A DNA stretch of 64,000 nucleotides from Brachypodium distachyon (lineage: Eukaryota; Streptophyta; Magnoliopsida; Poales; Poaceae): the NCBI RefSeq assembly GCF_000005505.3, contig NC_016134.3, positions 3,782,001 through 3,846,000 on the forward strand, read 5' to 3'. Of this stretch, positions 10,983 through 20,975 are shown one piece after another. The translations under genes and the position numbers were made by a program. The notes beneath the pieces are model-generated. The model had not been told where the DNA came from. It did no database searches and saw only the letters and a list, made by a program, of their open reading frames with translations. How positions within the stretch are numbered: position 1 is the first letter of the stretch; each line of letters starts with the position of its first letter.

Positions 10983-12731
10983 TTAATTCGGTTAATCAGT
11001 TACTGCTGCTGCTGCTACGAATTTGTTTTCGGAATAATGCAATTGCATTCGCATGTATCAATCAAATCCCCTTCTAAGCAAAATCGCATGTACTATCAAC
11101 CATCAATCCTCGCATCTACTCCAGTACCAGCTAGCTGATCGATGATCTCTAAAAGAATCTACTGTGTATTTACGTTTTCTGGTTTTAAATGTCCTCTTAA
11201 GGAGATGGGATTTAATGAAGGTCATGAGAGGCGGGCATGTGCAGAGATCGCGACTCGATCGTACGTGCAACTGCCTTCTCTTTAACTGCTTTATTACTTG
11301 AGGTGTCAGCAAGCAAGCAAATGCTTGAGTAATTGGAGAGCGGTATAGTCAGTCGTCAGCTCAGCTTCAGTACAGCTCTTTCGAGCTTCCTCTGGAGTTC
11401 TTGGTGTGCATTCAATTCCCATGTGTTCCTCTTCAATCCAATTAGTGTGGACCTTCAGCAGATTCTCACTACCGACTGCATTCTTTGCTGCGCTGTGTAG
11501 TAGTACCAGTACTACGGACAACGAACGATTGAGCAAATAACCGGTCAAGTGCACGTAATAAGGTTATTGATTCTATCGGAAAGTTGGTACTAGTAATCCA
11601 CACCGTGTGTGCTTAACACGCAATCAGTTTGCTAAAGAGAATCCACAGTCTAATTTTTTGTGAAGTTAACCATCTAAGTTGCACCTAATGATGTTTACTC
11701 GTCAGGTGCACCAACATGGAGTTTAAAATTGCCTGGTCGACAAAATCTGTTTTTCCCCGAAAGGAAAAGAAAAACGTCGAGTGAAAATTTACTGTGTCGA
11801 CAATCGTTTCTACGCGATAATTAAAGTAAGGAAACGGATGACATATACGTTGCATACGATTAACGTAAGTACTGTACTGTAGTAGGATTATATTTTTATC
11901 AGTAAGCACCGTGTCATTAATTAATTAACGTCCTGTTCGTCACTGGCCAACTGATCACCATTACTGTCCAGTGCCTGCCATTTTTCTCATTTTGCTCATG
12001 TTTGTCAGCAACAAGGTTGATGATGGTGGGCACTATGCTTTCAGTTTTTGCCCTTCTAACAAACCTTCCGAGTCTGACTACATTGATTAATCAGACGGAA
12101 CAACAAATCGAAAAAGACATACGCGAAATCAGAACAAACAGATCAAAACCAAAAGGTTCCATCCAAGCTTTTCAAAGTCACTATCTCTAACTTAAATTGC
12201 ATGAAACAACTGTGGAAGACCAAACCGAACAAACTTGAAAGATCTGAATACTCGCTTGAGCTGTCCGCCTCGTTATGCAAGAACCTAAGATTGCTGAATA
12301 AATTGTGCCAGAGAAGAACACAAGTAACGAACGAACGCAAGTGTAGCGCTCGGGCCGCTCCATGAATTTGGTGCTCGTTTTGGGGTGAGAATCCATGGAC
12401 TCAAATGGTTTCGGGTCGAAAAGAGTATGTCCACAACAAACTGACAACCCAAACTAAGACAAACCGTACTTTTATTTCGGCCCATTCTGACCAAACCAAT
12501 ACAGACAAAAAAAATACAGAAAACCCCCAAAAATCAAATTAGATCCAAACCATTAGCAGCTGTGAGATAAGGTACTCGCCGTCCCTCTTCTCCGTCAATT
12601 AATCCTTCTGACCGTAACAAAAGAACTTTGAGCATACACCCTTGCTCAACGGCCGGGCTTGATCGGCCGTACACTGCCGGCCAGCTGCGGCACGCCCGGC
12701 CGCTTCGGACCAATTGATCGGGAACCAAATA

Positions 12732-12853
12732 CTCACTCCGTCTCATATTAAATGACGAAATACTATATGTATTTAGATGTTTTTTTATACATAGATACAT
12801 CTTCATTTTGAGTAATTTTGAGTCCTTTAACATTAGACGGACGCCGGACGGAG
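12732..12853. mobile_element. Stowaway MITE, degraded right end
   Basis: Starts CTCACTCCGTCTCATATTAA after TA (12730-12731) and ends GCCGGACGGAG before TTA. The inner part contains ATATGTATTTAGATG and ACATAGATACATCTTCA, as in the 114-bp family. Confidence 0.75.
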
Positions 12854-13035
12854 TTACGGAAGCTTTGTTTGTACATGATACGAGCGTGCGTAATTGTTGA
12901 AGCATGTGCGCGCCATGAGCCCATGAGGAGTCCATGCCACGGCTCCAGGCACATGAAAAAGGAGTATACACAGACTAAACAGACGAGGACGCCTTTCTAG
13001 AAGCTTGTCCTTCTCCTTTTAGTATTTTCTTTTCC

Positions 13036-13237
13036 AGTGGGATGTTTTCAAAAATTTCGTGCTCGGTTATTGAGTTTTTCAGAAAGGGAAGTCTTTCTCG
13101 GGGGATGCTTTCAAATTTCTGTGCTCGGTTCAAAGTTTATTGAGTTTTTCAGAAAGGGGAAACCTTTTATCATGGGGTATGCTTTTAAAATTGTCATACC
13201 CGGTTTGAAGTTTACCGAGATTTTTAGAAATGGAAAA
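13036..13237. repeat. Degenerate direct repeat, about three 70-base units
   Basis: Three diverged units, starting near 13039, 13102 and 13175. Each has the order GGGGATGCTTTCAAA, GTGCTCGGTT, AAGTTTATTGAGTTTTTCAG and AAAGGGAAA. The units differ by small indels, so this is an old repeat. No protein is indicated. Confidence 0.6.
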
Positions 13238-14040
13238 TAATCCATGTGTTTGGGTGCAACCCGAACAGGGATAAAAGCCATAAATTCTTTATTGAATTTG
13301 GTATTTACTCGAGCCCAAAATTTTCAATCAAATTTAGTTAAGATATTTTTTTTTACTAAGTGCTATTATTTTGAAATATTATTTCATTAATGCATCATTA
13401 TGATAATACTGTATCATTAATATTTTAATAAAATATTGATCATTGTTATTTTAATATTTAATACTATTTCGTTTTCACATATTAAATGCATGCCATGTGT
13501 CTGAGTATGATAAATATCGGAGCTGGCAAAGAATGCTTCCATTATTTAGGCAAGTTGTGAGCGGATTTATGACTTAATTTTCTTGAAGTCAACGCATAGA
13601 AGGTACTGCCTCTGTTCCATGCATAACAATGTACGTGCATGTATTTGAAAGTTCTATTTAGACCCTCAATTACACTAATAATGCATGTCCTCCTCTTTTA
13701 AATAACGAAGCATGCAGCCCCTGTAACATACTGCATGACTAGAGCAAAAAGAAAGAAATGTGTGGGATTAAGAGAGTACTGGATAGATTATTTTAGATAT
13801 GCTTCCCCAATTGTACATTTGCTTATATTACTTGTAAATAGCTCTCCCATTTTATAAAAGCTTGAAGTAGGGTTTTTAACCTACTGTTTTAGCTTAAAAA
13901 AAGGACGAAAGAAAGAATACAAATATTTGTTTATAGCACACCATTCATTTTGATCCGCGTAGTTACTATTTTTCCCTTTCATTTTCGGTATTGAAGTCTA
14001 TGGGGTGATTGAAACTCGGTGATCAGTTTACGGTTTTGCT

Positions 14041-14328
14041 ATTTCTTAGACGACTGAGAAATAACTATTTCTTAGTCGATGATAACAACCTTTAATTTGA
14101 TTCAATCATCGAGAGTCATGTAAGGTTAATATAGGTCCGATGGTAAGAAAATCTTGATTGGATGGCTACGATTGTCGACCGGAAAATAACTACTACCTCA
14201 GATCCTAAATTCTTGACTCAAATTTGTCCAAATATGAATGTATCTATTCTTAAAAAATGTCTACATACATGTAATATTTTGACAACAATTTAGGATCGGA
14301 AAGAGTATTTCTTAGTTGACTGAGAAAT
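14041..14328. repeat. Palindromic insertion with nested Stowaway MITE (14193-14305)
   Basis: The near-palindrome ATTTCTTAG-ACG-ACTGAGAAAT appears at 14041-14062 and again as ATTTCTTAGTTGACTGAGAAAT at 14307-14328. Between them lies a 113-bp Stowaway MITE (CTACCTCAGATCCTAAATTC ... TTTAGGATCGGAAAGAG, TA on both sides). The arrangement suggests an older inverted-repeat element into which the MITE inserted. It separates the duplicated upstream block at 13922 from the core promoter at 14399. Confidence 0.6.
14193..14305. mobile_element. Stowaway MITE
   Basis: TA at 14191-14192 and 14306-14307. Ends CTACCTCAGATCCTAAATTC and ACAATTTAGGATCGGAAAGAG are inverted copies; the inner part has ATGAATGTATCTATTCTT. 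About 100 bases upstream of the TATA box of the 14529 gene. Confidence 0.8.
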
Positions 14329-14398
14329 AGACACTTCCATTGGTTTATTGGTTTAACGCCGTAACATGAACTCATCTCAGGTATTTCTTTCCGGCTCC

Positions 14399-14405
14399 TA
14401 TATAA
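14399..14405 (+). promoter_or_regulatory. TATA box and leader shared with the DUF538 gene
   Basis: TATATAA 130 bases before the ATG at 14529. The leader at 14463-14490 reads CGCAGCAAAGCAAGCAAA then GCCAAAAAGGCCC and GTGAGTGA, aligning with 10205-10243 of the DUF538 gene. This indicates a duplicated promoter. Confidence 0.7.
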
Positions 14406-14528
14406 GCAGCACACGCATCACACCCATTTTCTCCACCCATCCACTAAACCCCACACACAGAACGCAGCAAAGCAAGCAAAGCCAAAAAGGCCCGTTTGTG
14501 AGTGAGTGAGTGACTGACCGAAGGCGCC

Positions 14529-14954
14529 ATGGCGGCGGAGAGCAACCCCGGCAGCAGCTTGCCCGTCAACCTCGGGCCTACCATCCAGCTGCCGCGTGTC
14601 CAGGTAACTACCCTCCCGTCGGTGCAAGACGTCAGTCAGGTGCCGCCTTTCGAGGTCGTCATCCAGCCGCCGCCTGTCTTCCTTGTCCTCCCGGGTAGCG
14701 TGCTGGCGGCGCCGCGTCTGGCCACCACGGCGGCGAACACGAAGGCGGCGGAGAGCAACTACTCCCGCAGCCTGCCCCTCGAGGCCGAGGCAGACATCCA
14801 GCCTCGGCCAGCCGGCCTCCAGGTCCAGGACCCAGGGCTGGGTGATGACCGGGTTATTACCATCCCGATGCCGTCTGTCGTCGTCCAGGTGCTGCCTTCC
14901 GGCGGGATCATCCCGGGTGCTGTGAACACGGAGGCGGTGACAGGCAAGAACTGA
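14529..14954 (+). CDS. Orphan proline/valine-rich protein under a duplicated DUF538 promoter
   Basis: An intact frame of 141 residues that I do not recognise. It starts at an ATG in good context (GCCATGGCG), matching the position of the DUF538 ATG relative to the shared leader. Composition is rich in Pro, Val, Ala and Ser, with no signal peptide or membrane span. It has an internal repeat: residues 2-26 (AAESNPGSSLPVNLGPTIQ...) resemble residues 75-100 (AAESNYSRSLPLEAEADIQ...), and each block is followed by a hydrophobic run with repeated Ile/Val-Pro. The KAAES motif also occurs twice in the tail of the DUF538 protein, in frame, so the sequence may derive partly from that tail. The DUF538 domain itself is absent. 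A polyadenylation-type AATAAA follows at 15026. It could be a new gene, a decaying copy that happens to stay open, or a spurious frame; transcription is plausible because the promoter looks intact. Confidence 0.5.
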   Translation: MAAESNPGSSLPVNLGPTIQLPRVQVTTLPSVQDVSQVPPFEVVIQPPPVFLVLPGSVLAAPRLATTAANTKAAESNYSRSLPLEAEADIQPRPAGLQVQDPGLGDDRVITIPMPSVVVQVLPSGGIIPGAVNTEAVTGKN

Positions 14955-15025
14955 TCGGCGACGGCGAACCGCGGTACTACATGCGTGTGTCTTCGACCGG
15001 CTAATCTATATTACTATTACTGTAC

Positions 15026-15031
15026 AATAAA
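15026..15031 (+). terminator. Possible polyadenylation signal of the orphan gene
   Basis: AATAAA 71 bases after the stop at 14952-14954. The following flank at 15104-15165 (AAGGTCATG...ACTCGATCGTA...CACTGCCTTCT) matches 11218-11281 after the DUF538 gene. Confidence 0.4.
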
Positions 15032-15251
15032 ATGGTTTCGGACCGCACATGTATAAATGTATTGTCATGCGCACCTGATATGATATGCAATTTATTAAAT
15101 AAAGGTCATGGGAGCTGCCTGAGATGAGCAACTCGATCGTATTCCTACGTACCACTGCCTTCTTGAGAATCAGGAGCTTCTTCTTGCTTTTTTTTTTTTT
15201 GAGGGGAATGGAGCTTCTTCTTGCTTGGTAAGCATTTGATTCCAGAGTAAG

Positions 15252-15995
15252 GGGTAAATTACAGAAAACCATCACATTAGCTGCTATGGTTTCGCATAGA
15301 TACCAATTTACGTTTTAGTTGGTAAAAATCATCGGATTTACTTAACTCCTCGCTCGCTAGCGTCTAAACACGTTTCTGACAGACAGCGTGTGGCCATGGT
15401 GATGGACATGGGGAAGAAGGTGGCAGTGACGGCGATTCCGACCACGGCGGGTCGATTCCTTCGGCAAGTAGGTTCAGCGCAACGAGGCAGTTCACCTAGG
15501 CAAGGCTTCGAGGCTCTGGGAGGGCCATGGCCGCGGTGGCGCATCGGGGCGCGCACGGACGCGCGTGTGTTGCCCTGGGACGGGATCCGCGAGGAGGAGG
15601 TCCCCAGCTTGCTGCCATGGCCGCCGCGACCAGAGCTGCGCGTGGGCGAGTGGGCAGAGCCGGGAGGGGGCGAGCGGCGCGGGGGCAGCCCGTGCACGGC
15701 GCGCGGGCGGCGAGTGGCGAGCAGCCGGAGCAGCGGCTCATGGTGGCGTGGAGCTTCGGTGGGGGAAGAAGGAGAGCAAGCAGAGAAGGAGGGATAGCTT
15801 CGGGAGAGAGAGAGCAGAGAAAGTCATACACGTGCGGATCTGTTCAGTACATTGCCACGTTGGTCTGACCGGTGGACCCGTTCTGTCAGAAATGGGTTTA
15901 TACGCTGGCAAACGAAAAATTAATTAAATCCGATGATATTTAGCAACTAAAACGTAAACTGAAAAAACAATAGCCGCTAATGTGGTGGTTTTCCG
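15252..15995. mobile_element. Mutator-like (MULE) non-autonomous element with long terminal inverted repeats and GC-rich cargo
   Basis: Left arm begins GGGTAAATTACAGAAAACC and runs about 130 bases to TCTGACAG. The right arm, inverted, repeats the same order: AAACCACCACATTAGCGGCT, TTTACGTTTTAGTTGCTAAA, ATCGGATTTAATTAA, TTTCTGACAG. The family matches the element at 52803-54645, which has a clean 9-bp target duplication. Here the outermost right end has decayed and I could not find a target duplication. The inner 450 bases are strongly GC-rich, with open frames on several strands (for example 15390-15797). They resemble part of the inside of the 52803 element in the opposite orientation, so the cargo is family sequence or an old captured fragment rather than an independent gene. 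Confidence 0.75.
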
Positions 15996-16239
15996 AAAAC
16001 TGAAAACTGGGGCGCGGGGATTTGAGTTTTCTGAAACCTATGTGAACCAGCCTCTTACAAGAAGCCCAGGTTACTGTAAAAGCGGAGATTTAAGTTTACG
16101 TCTTCCACACGTGCTTACGGAAGGTTCTGTACCATTGCATCGCTGCCTGTGGACTGGAACCCATTCGCCTCGTTCTTCTCCAACGGTCTTCTCTCGCCGC
16201 TGCCGGAGAGATTCGTCGGGGCGAGCGGCGCGGCGGCGC

Positions 16240-18766
16240 CTTGGGTGGTTGCGCGTTATGGGGACGGATGTGCTACGACGACCCGGACCCATCCCGGCCC
16301 TGCTCGCGACTCCCGCTCAAGCGGCGCTGCTCGCCCTCGTCGTCGCCTAGGGCTTTGACGTCGCCCGCCCGCCTCTTTCCGCAGGTTCGGAAAATCTCCC
16401 TCCTCTCTTCGTTTCACGCCTTGGATCCTGGCGGGAATCGGACTGATCTGCGTTCGGCGCAGGTGGACAAGAACGTGGAGGCGGAATCGATAGAGGTCAA
16501 GAAGCTCGTCGTCTAACCCACTACGCCGAGAAGTAAGCCCAACTAACCTGCATTTATTTTCTTCCTGCCTGTAATTAGTTACGCCTGATCGGAGTAACTA
16601 CGTGCCTGTGCTGAGTACGATACGGTTAGAATCACCGTTGCTTCAGGAACAGTTCCCTTTTTGTGCAATTGTGTTTCGTTCGTATCTTTGTGTCAATTTA
16701 TTTCGATTGCGCTTCATGCCTTCATCAACTGGTATCCCGCATCTGGGTGCTTGTGGTTATGCGTTGAAAAGGGTTCTGTCTGCGCTGCGATGGGCTTCGA
16801 AAATCTGAAGGCAGATAAAACTGTTGCGTGTAATGAGTAATGACCTGTGAACATAACTGATGGGGGCTTCCTGCTCATTAGCATGTTTATTGATGCTTAA
16901 ATTGGACCATAATATGTCAAAGTTGTCTTTATGCTGTATTTAATGGATTACGCTACTCTGGAGTTTGAATCTTGCTCAACAAAGCTTAATTTTGAATAAG
17001 CTAAATTGTTTTCTGTAATTGCCACGTGCTGCTCAAAGTGATTTCAAGTTATTCCTTGATGTTGCTACAGGCGCCAGAATGAAGCTCTCCTTTTCTATTA
17101 ACAAATTCCAGAAGGATTTATCGGATATAAAACCATTGGCAAGAGCTTAGGCCCTACGCACCATGGCTGGTATCAGATTACATGCCATTGCTCCTCTTGT
17201 GCCAGTGGCTGTAAAGAAATGCGCCAAGGATCCATCGGCGTATGTTAGAAAATGTGCAGCATATGCACTTTGTAAGCTCTGCGACTTGCTTCCGGAGGAA
17301 AGCACAACTTTGGAGGAGGTTTATTTTGTGCAACCTGCTTCTCATTTTGCATTGATGCTCCACATTGTATGTATCTGAAGCCTGATAATGTTTTTGCAGG
17401 TTTTGGATGTTTTGATCAGTGACCATTCCCCTGGAGTAGTCGGAGGCTCGGAGCTGCTGCTGTTGCATTTGAAGTCAGTTTCTCCAAATTGTTTAGCATT
17501 GATATCAAAACATCCCCGCAGGCTATGTGAAACACTGCCTGATATTGAACAATAGTACTCCCTCCGGCCGGAATTACTTGTCGCAGATTTAGTACAAGTA
17601 ATTCCGGCCGGAGGGAGTACCAGATTACTTTCATTGAGATCCTCTAGCGGTATGCCATAGCTAGACATGGATTCGTCAAGGATTCTGCAATGTTTGCTTT
17701 AAATTTATCTTTGGTGGCCCAGGGTGTTGTGGGTATTGTTCCTGTTGATACTATGTTCTGCACTCAACCAACCAAGAAGTGTTAGTGGGACCTGTGGCAC
17801 TAGGCCAAACATCTTGTTGCTTCGATATTGCATTGAAGAACATTCAGGAGGTTTTGATAGAGAAGATGATAAGTTCAGCTCTCCATCTCTCACAACCAGT
17901 AAAAACGGTGATGTTGCAATTCTTTTGAAATGCACATCTTCTGTTTTGTGGGGCCAAAACAGTGGAGTCATACCATACTTGTAGCAGCAGGTGTTCATTG
18001 GATAATGGCTCCAGTTGAGGAAGTGAAGAGAATTGTTGGGCCAATTTTGTTTACTTTACGTTCATCTCCTGATGCAGCATATGTGATACTTCCTGGATAC
18101 TTTGTCATGGTCTTGTATCCCATATTTCAACAATGAACAATTCTGGAGCAACCATGCTTATCATCACTTTATTTAGTGAAAATACTCCAACATCCTTTTG
18201 ACAAACTTAACAGTATTTTATGTTGGTTTGGTATGTTTGATTAATAATTTCTAATTTTGCATCGAATTTAAGTTGTGTAATTTAATATCATACCGTGCTA
18301 TTGCTGAATAACAACTTCTGAATGTCCAAGTGCTACTGGCAGGCTGGTCAACTGTGATGCCTGGCTGAACTTTCTGTCAATGTTTTAAATTCCGTAGGAA
18401 AGACATGCACATATTTAAGCTAGAAAGCAGAGCATCAAGTTACTTTTATTGCGTTTGAGAATCAAATATTGAGGCATTTCTTGCGGATATAAGAATCTAA
18501 TAATTTCCCTTCACATGTTGATATGTTTACTCTGTGGCATTTCTTTTTCCCGCTTTTATTTCTTCTCGAATTGAGCAGGTTTTTGTTCTTGCAGGTGCTT
18601 GGCAACATACTGATTTTTGGCAAGATCGTTCCATTATTGTTTGCTCCGTATTATGAAGACTTCTTCATATGTGTATCAGACCCCCAAGATTAGGGCTTTG
18701 AAGCTTGAAATACTGACCACCGTCGCCTCAGAGTCATCTGTTCCAGCCATTTCTGAAGAATTTGAG
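16240..18766 (+). pseudogene. AP-3 complex beta subunit (beta-adaptin) pseudogene, 5' part with introns
   Basis: Pieces of the N-terminal trunk of AP3-complex subunit beta, a vesicle coat protein for traffic to the vacuole, occur in order. At 16258-16520: YDDP, GFDVA, LFPQ, VDKNVEAESIEVKKLV. At 17070-17320: RQNEAL, KFQKDLSDIKPLARA, ALRTMAGIRLHAIAPL, DPSAYVRKCAAYAL. At 17400-17540: VLDVLISDHSPGVVG, RRLCETLPDIE. At 17632-17700: FIEIL, RYAIARHGFVKDSAMFA. At 17840-18100: DVAILLKCTSSVLWG, VAAGVHWIMAPVEEVKRIVG. At 18590-18766: FAPYYEDFFIC, ALKLEILTTVASESSVPA. Introns remain, so it is a copied gene, not a processed one. Lesions include a TAG replacing Trp at 17148-17150, TAG at 17645-17647, frameshifts near 17095, 17965 and 18690, and a MITE in an exon at 17558. 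The match stops at 18766, well short of full length. The homology comes from recognition, not a search. Confidence 0.85.
17558..17617. mobile_element. 60-bp Stowaway hairpin inserted in the AP-3 beta pseudogene
   Basis: CTCCCTCCGGCCGGAATTAC and its exact inverse GTAATTCCGGCCGGAGGGAG surround a 20-base loop; TA lies on both sides (17556-17557, 17618-17619). It interrupts the exon right after RRLCETLPDIE. Confidence 0.9.
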
Positions 18767-19572
18767 GTATTTGTTTGCAACTGTGATCGACTCATGATGT
18801 GTTGTGATGTTATATTTGTTCTCACATGAATATCTTTTGTGGAACTTGTGCTTAAGGTAACAAGATCTGACATTATAATGCGTTCTCGTGAAATAATTCT
18901 GACAACCAATTTATGTACGTGGTATACATGTAATATCCTGAGGGTTTCTGCCCTCTAGCTTCTAGTATAATGCAGCAGCTTGACTTTCAAAAAGAAAACT
19001 GGGTGGGGTGGGGCCTATTGAATTACTACTGTTCCATTTAGAAACATTCAAATTTAAGTTATTTATAAACAACATGTAATTCAGTTTAATATAATCCTTG
19101 TTTCCGCATAAAAAAGGAAACTCTGCCTTCGTAAAAAAAAAAAACTCTTCTGTAGGGAAAACACATATTCCACATTTTTTTTTGACTGTAACATATTCCA
19201 CATTTTTAGTATGCTTTTTTTTAAGCGAAACCTTTTTAGTATGCTTGTACACTTTTTGTGAACGCAGGCTCCAACCAAAGCCTATCATTCTACTACCTCC
19301 GTCCAACAATAAAAGACGTATTAGTTTTCCTTTGACCAATGTTTTGACCACAAATTACTCTATTAATATAAAATTATATAACATAGTTTTATATCCATTA
19401 TATTCCTATTCAAAAATATTTACTTATGGTTATGATTTTGATCACATTAGTCACATATTCATGAAGTAATTTGTGGTGGACGGGGGGAGTACCAATCGTC
19501 CTTGGACCTCAGTAATTAAGTGGGTCCAGTCCGGCCCAAATGGGACAAGGGGCTCTCATTTGGCCCATCTAG
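18767..19572. other. Intergenic, with MITE; holds the 3' flank of the pectinesterase
   Basis: About 800 bases between the pseudogene and the stop codon of the minus-strand pectinesterase. It is AT-rich with repeated CCACATTTTT and TTTTTAGTATGCTT motifs near 19165-19245, then a 197-bp MITE. No gene seen. Confidence 0.5.
19293..19489. mobile_element. Stowaway/mariner-type MITE, 197 bp
   Basis: Ends CTACCTCCGTCCAACAATAA and GTGGTGGACGGGGGGAG are inverted and flanked by TA (19291-19292, 19490-19491). The inner arms pair ACCACAAATTACT with AGTAATTTGTGGT. Confidence 0.8.
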
Positions 19573-20975
19573 CTACTTGGGCGGTGGCAGGATCCATGAG
19601 TTGCCGTAGACGAAGTGGGAGCCGGTGAATGGCCTGGCCTGCGTGTCGTCGAGCACCCTCGCCCACCCGATCCTCTGCGTCGACATCGCACCAGGCCCGC
19701 TGCACTTGTACTCCCCGTAGTACACCCCGGTCCTGCACCCAAAAGACCAAACAAGCATCGCCGCCGTTAGTCAGTGAGCTGCTGCAGGAGGACGTCGATG
19801 AGAGGACGCCCCACGTACCGTTCGGGCTTCTCGACGTTCCATCCGTCCCATCCAACCGGGATGACCTCCTTGCCCATGTCGGTAAACGAGTAGACCACCC
19901 TGGACGAGTCCCCCCAGGCCCGGCCCAGGTAGATCTGCCCCATCCCCATGATCTTGCACCTTACGAAGGAGAAGCCGCTCTCCGTCGCCTCCGCGATGCT
20001 CCGGCTCCGCTGCTGTGCTGTCAGCACCGCCACCTGCGAGGTCACCGACACCATGGTGCAGTCCACGTATAGCGACCTCCCGAAGCCGAAGATGAAGTCC
20101 ACACTGCCCTTCACCACGCAGTTCTTGAAGTAGTGGAGCCCCTTGTTGTCGTACAACGTGTCCTGCCCGCCGTCAAAGGTGCAGTTGTAGAAGGCCGCCT
20201 TGGTGCCGAAGACGCGAAGCGCCACCGCCTGCCCGCCTTTGGCGCCGGGGGGTGCCAGCGGCGCGTGGTTCTTGAACACGATGCCAGAGGCCATGAAGTA
20301 GTCGGACTCGATGGCCACGGTGGCGCTCCCCAATGTGCCGATGGGCGCCCCGTCCTTGCCGCGCGTCCCCGCCGTGTCGTCCCACGTGATCACCGGCGGG
20401 TTCCTCGGGTTCCCTAGGAACGTGACAAAAGGCTTCGTCGTCGGGATCAAGAACTTCTCCCTGCAAACAGAAACATTGCCGGCTAATCATGCATTGGTTG
20501 CCTCCAATATGATAAATATACTCAATCCTGTGAATTACTTGTATGTGCCGGGCTGAATGTCAAGGATGACCCTCTGCTTGTTCTTCTCCGGGATGGCCTT
20601 AATGGCCTCGCTGATGGTCCTGAACTTGCCCTTGCCGTTGGGGCTCACCACGTACCGCACCTTGGCCGCCTCCGCTGCCGACAGGTCTGCGTCTAGCAGC
20701 TTGCCACCGTTGGCTTTTGCCTTGCTCGCGTACAGCTGCTCGGTCACGGCGTAGTGCTGCACATTTTTGGTGATGAAGTCGTCGAAGCTGCCGGCCCCTC
20801 CACCGCCGCCGGCGCTACCTGAACTTGGCTTGTTTCCGCCGCCGCCGCCATTGCCACCGATGACGAAGCTGGCTTGTTGGTGCTGGGAAGTCGCCGGCGG
20901 GAACGAAGATGCTAGAAGTAGCAGCACAAGAAAGGCAATGGCAAACGATGGAGTTTTACTCTTGTCCCCCTCCAT
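19573..20975 (-). CDS. Pectin methylesterase (pectinesterase, no PMEI pro-domain), 3 exons
   Basis: A secreted cell-wall enzyme that removes methyl esters from homogalacturonan. Exons on the minus strand are 20975-20539, 20460-19819 and 19732-19573, all GT-AG and in frame: 412 residues. The N-terminus has a hydrophobic signal peptide ([14 protein letters not shown]), then a glycine-rich linker and a short segment before the catalytic beta-helix, with no inhibitor pro-domain, so it is a short (type II) enzyme. Catalytic motifs are complete: GTYKEK at the first junction, Q223 (GQAVALR), Q245-D246 (QDTLYD), D267 (VDFIFG), and R326/W328 (LGRAW). The start is the ATG at 20975, in good context (A at -3, G at +4). 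The frame stays open a little further upstream but only to a TTG. No expression site can be told from the sequence. Confidence 0.93.

Larger units (their letters stand above)
10983..14398. other. Intergenic spacer between the two related promoters
   Basis: About 3.4 kb without a supported gene. It contains a MITE at 12732, degenerate 70-base repeats at 13036-13237, a palindromic insertion at 14041-14328 with a nested MITE, and, at 13922-13954, a stretch similar to 10041-10075 upstream of the DUF538 gene. Short open frames at 12143-12971 lie in AT-rich sequence and were not accepted. Confidence 0.5.

Noticed and set aside
15390..15927. Frames of 110-135 codons in GC-rich DNA
   Set aside because: They lie inside the MULE between its inverted arms and are open on both strands because of base composition.
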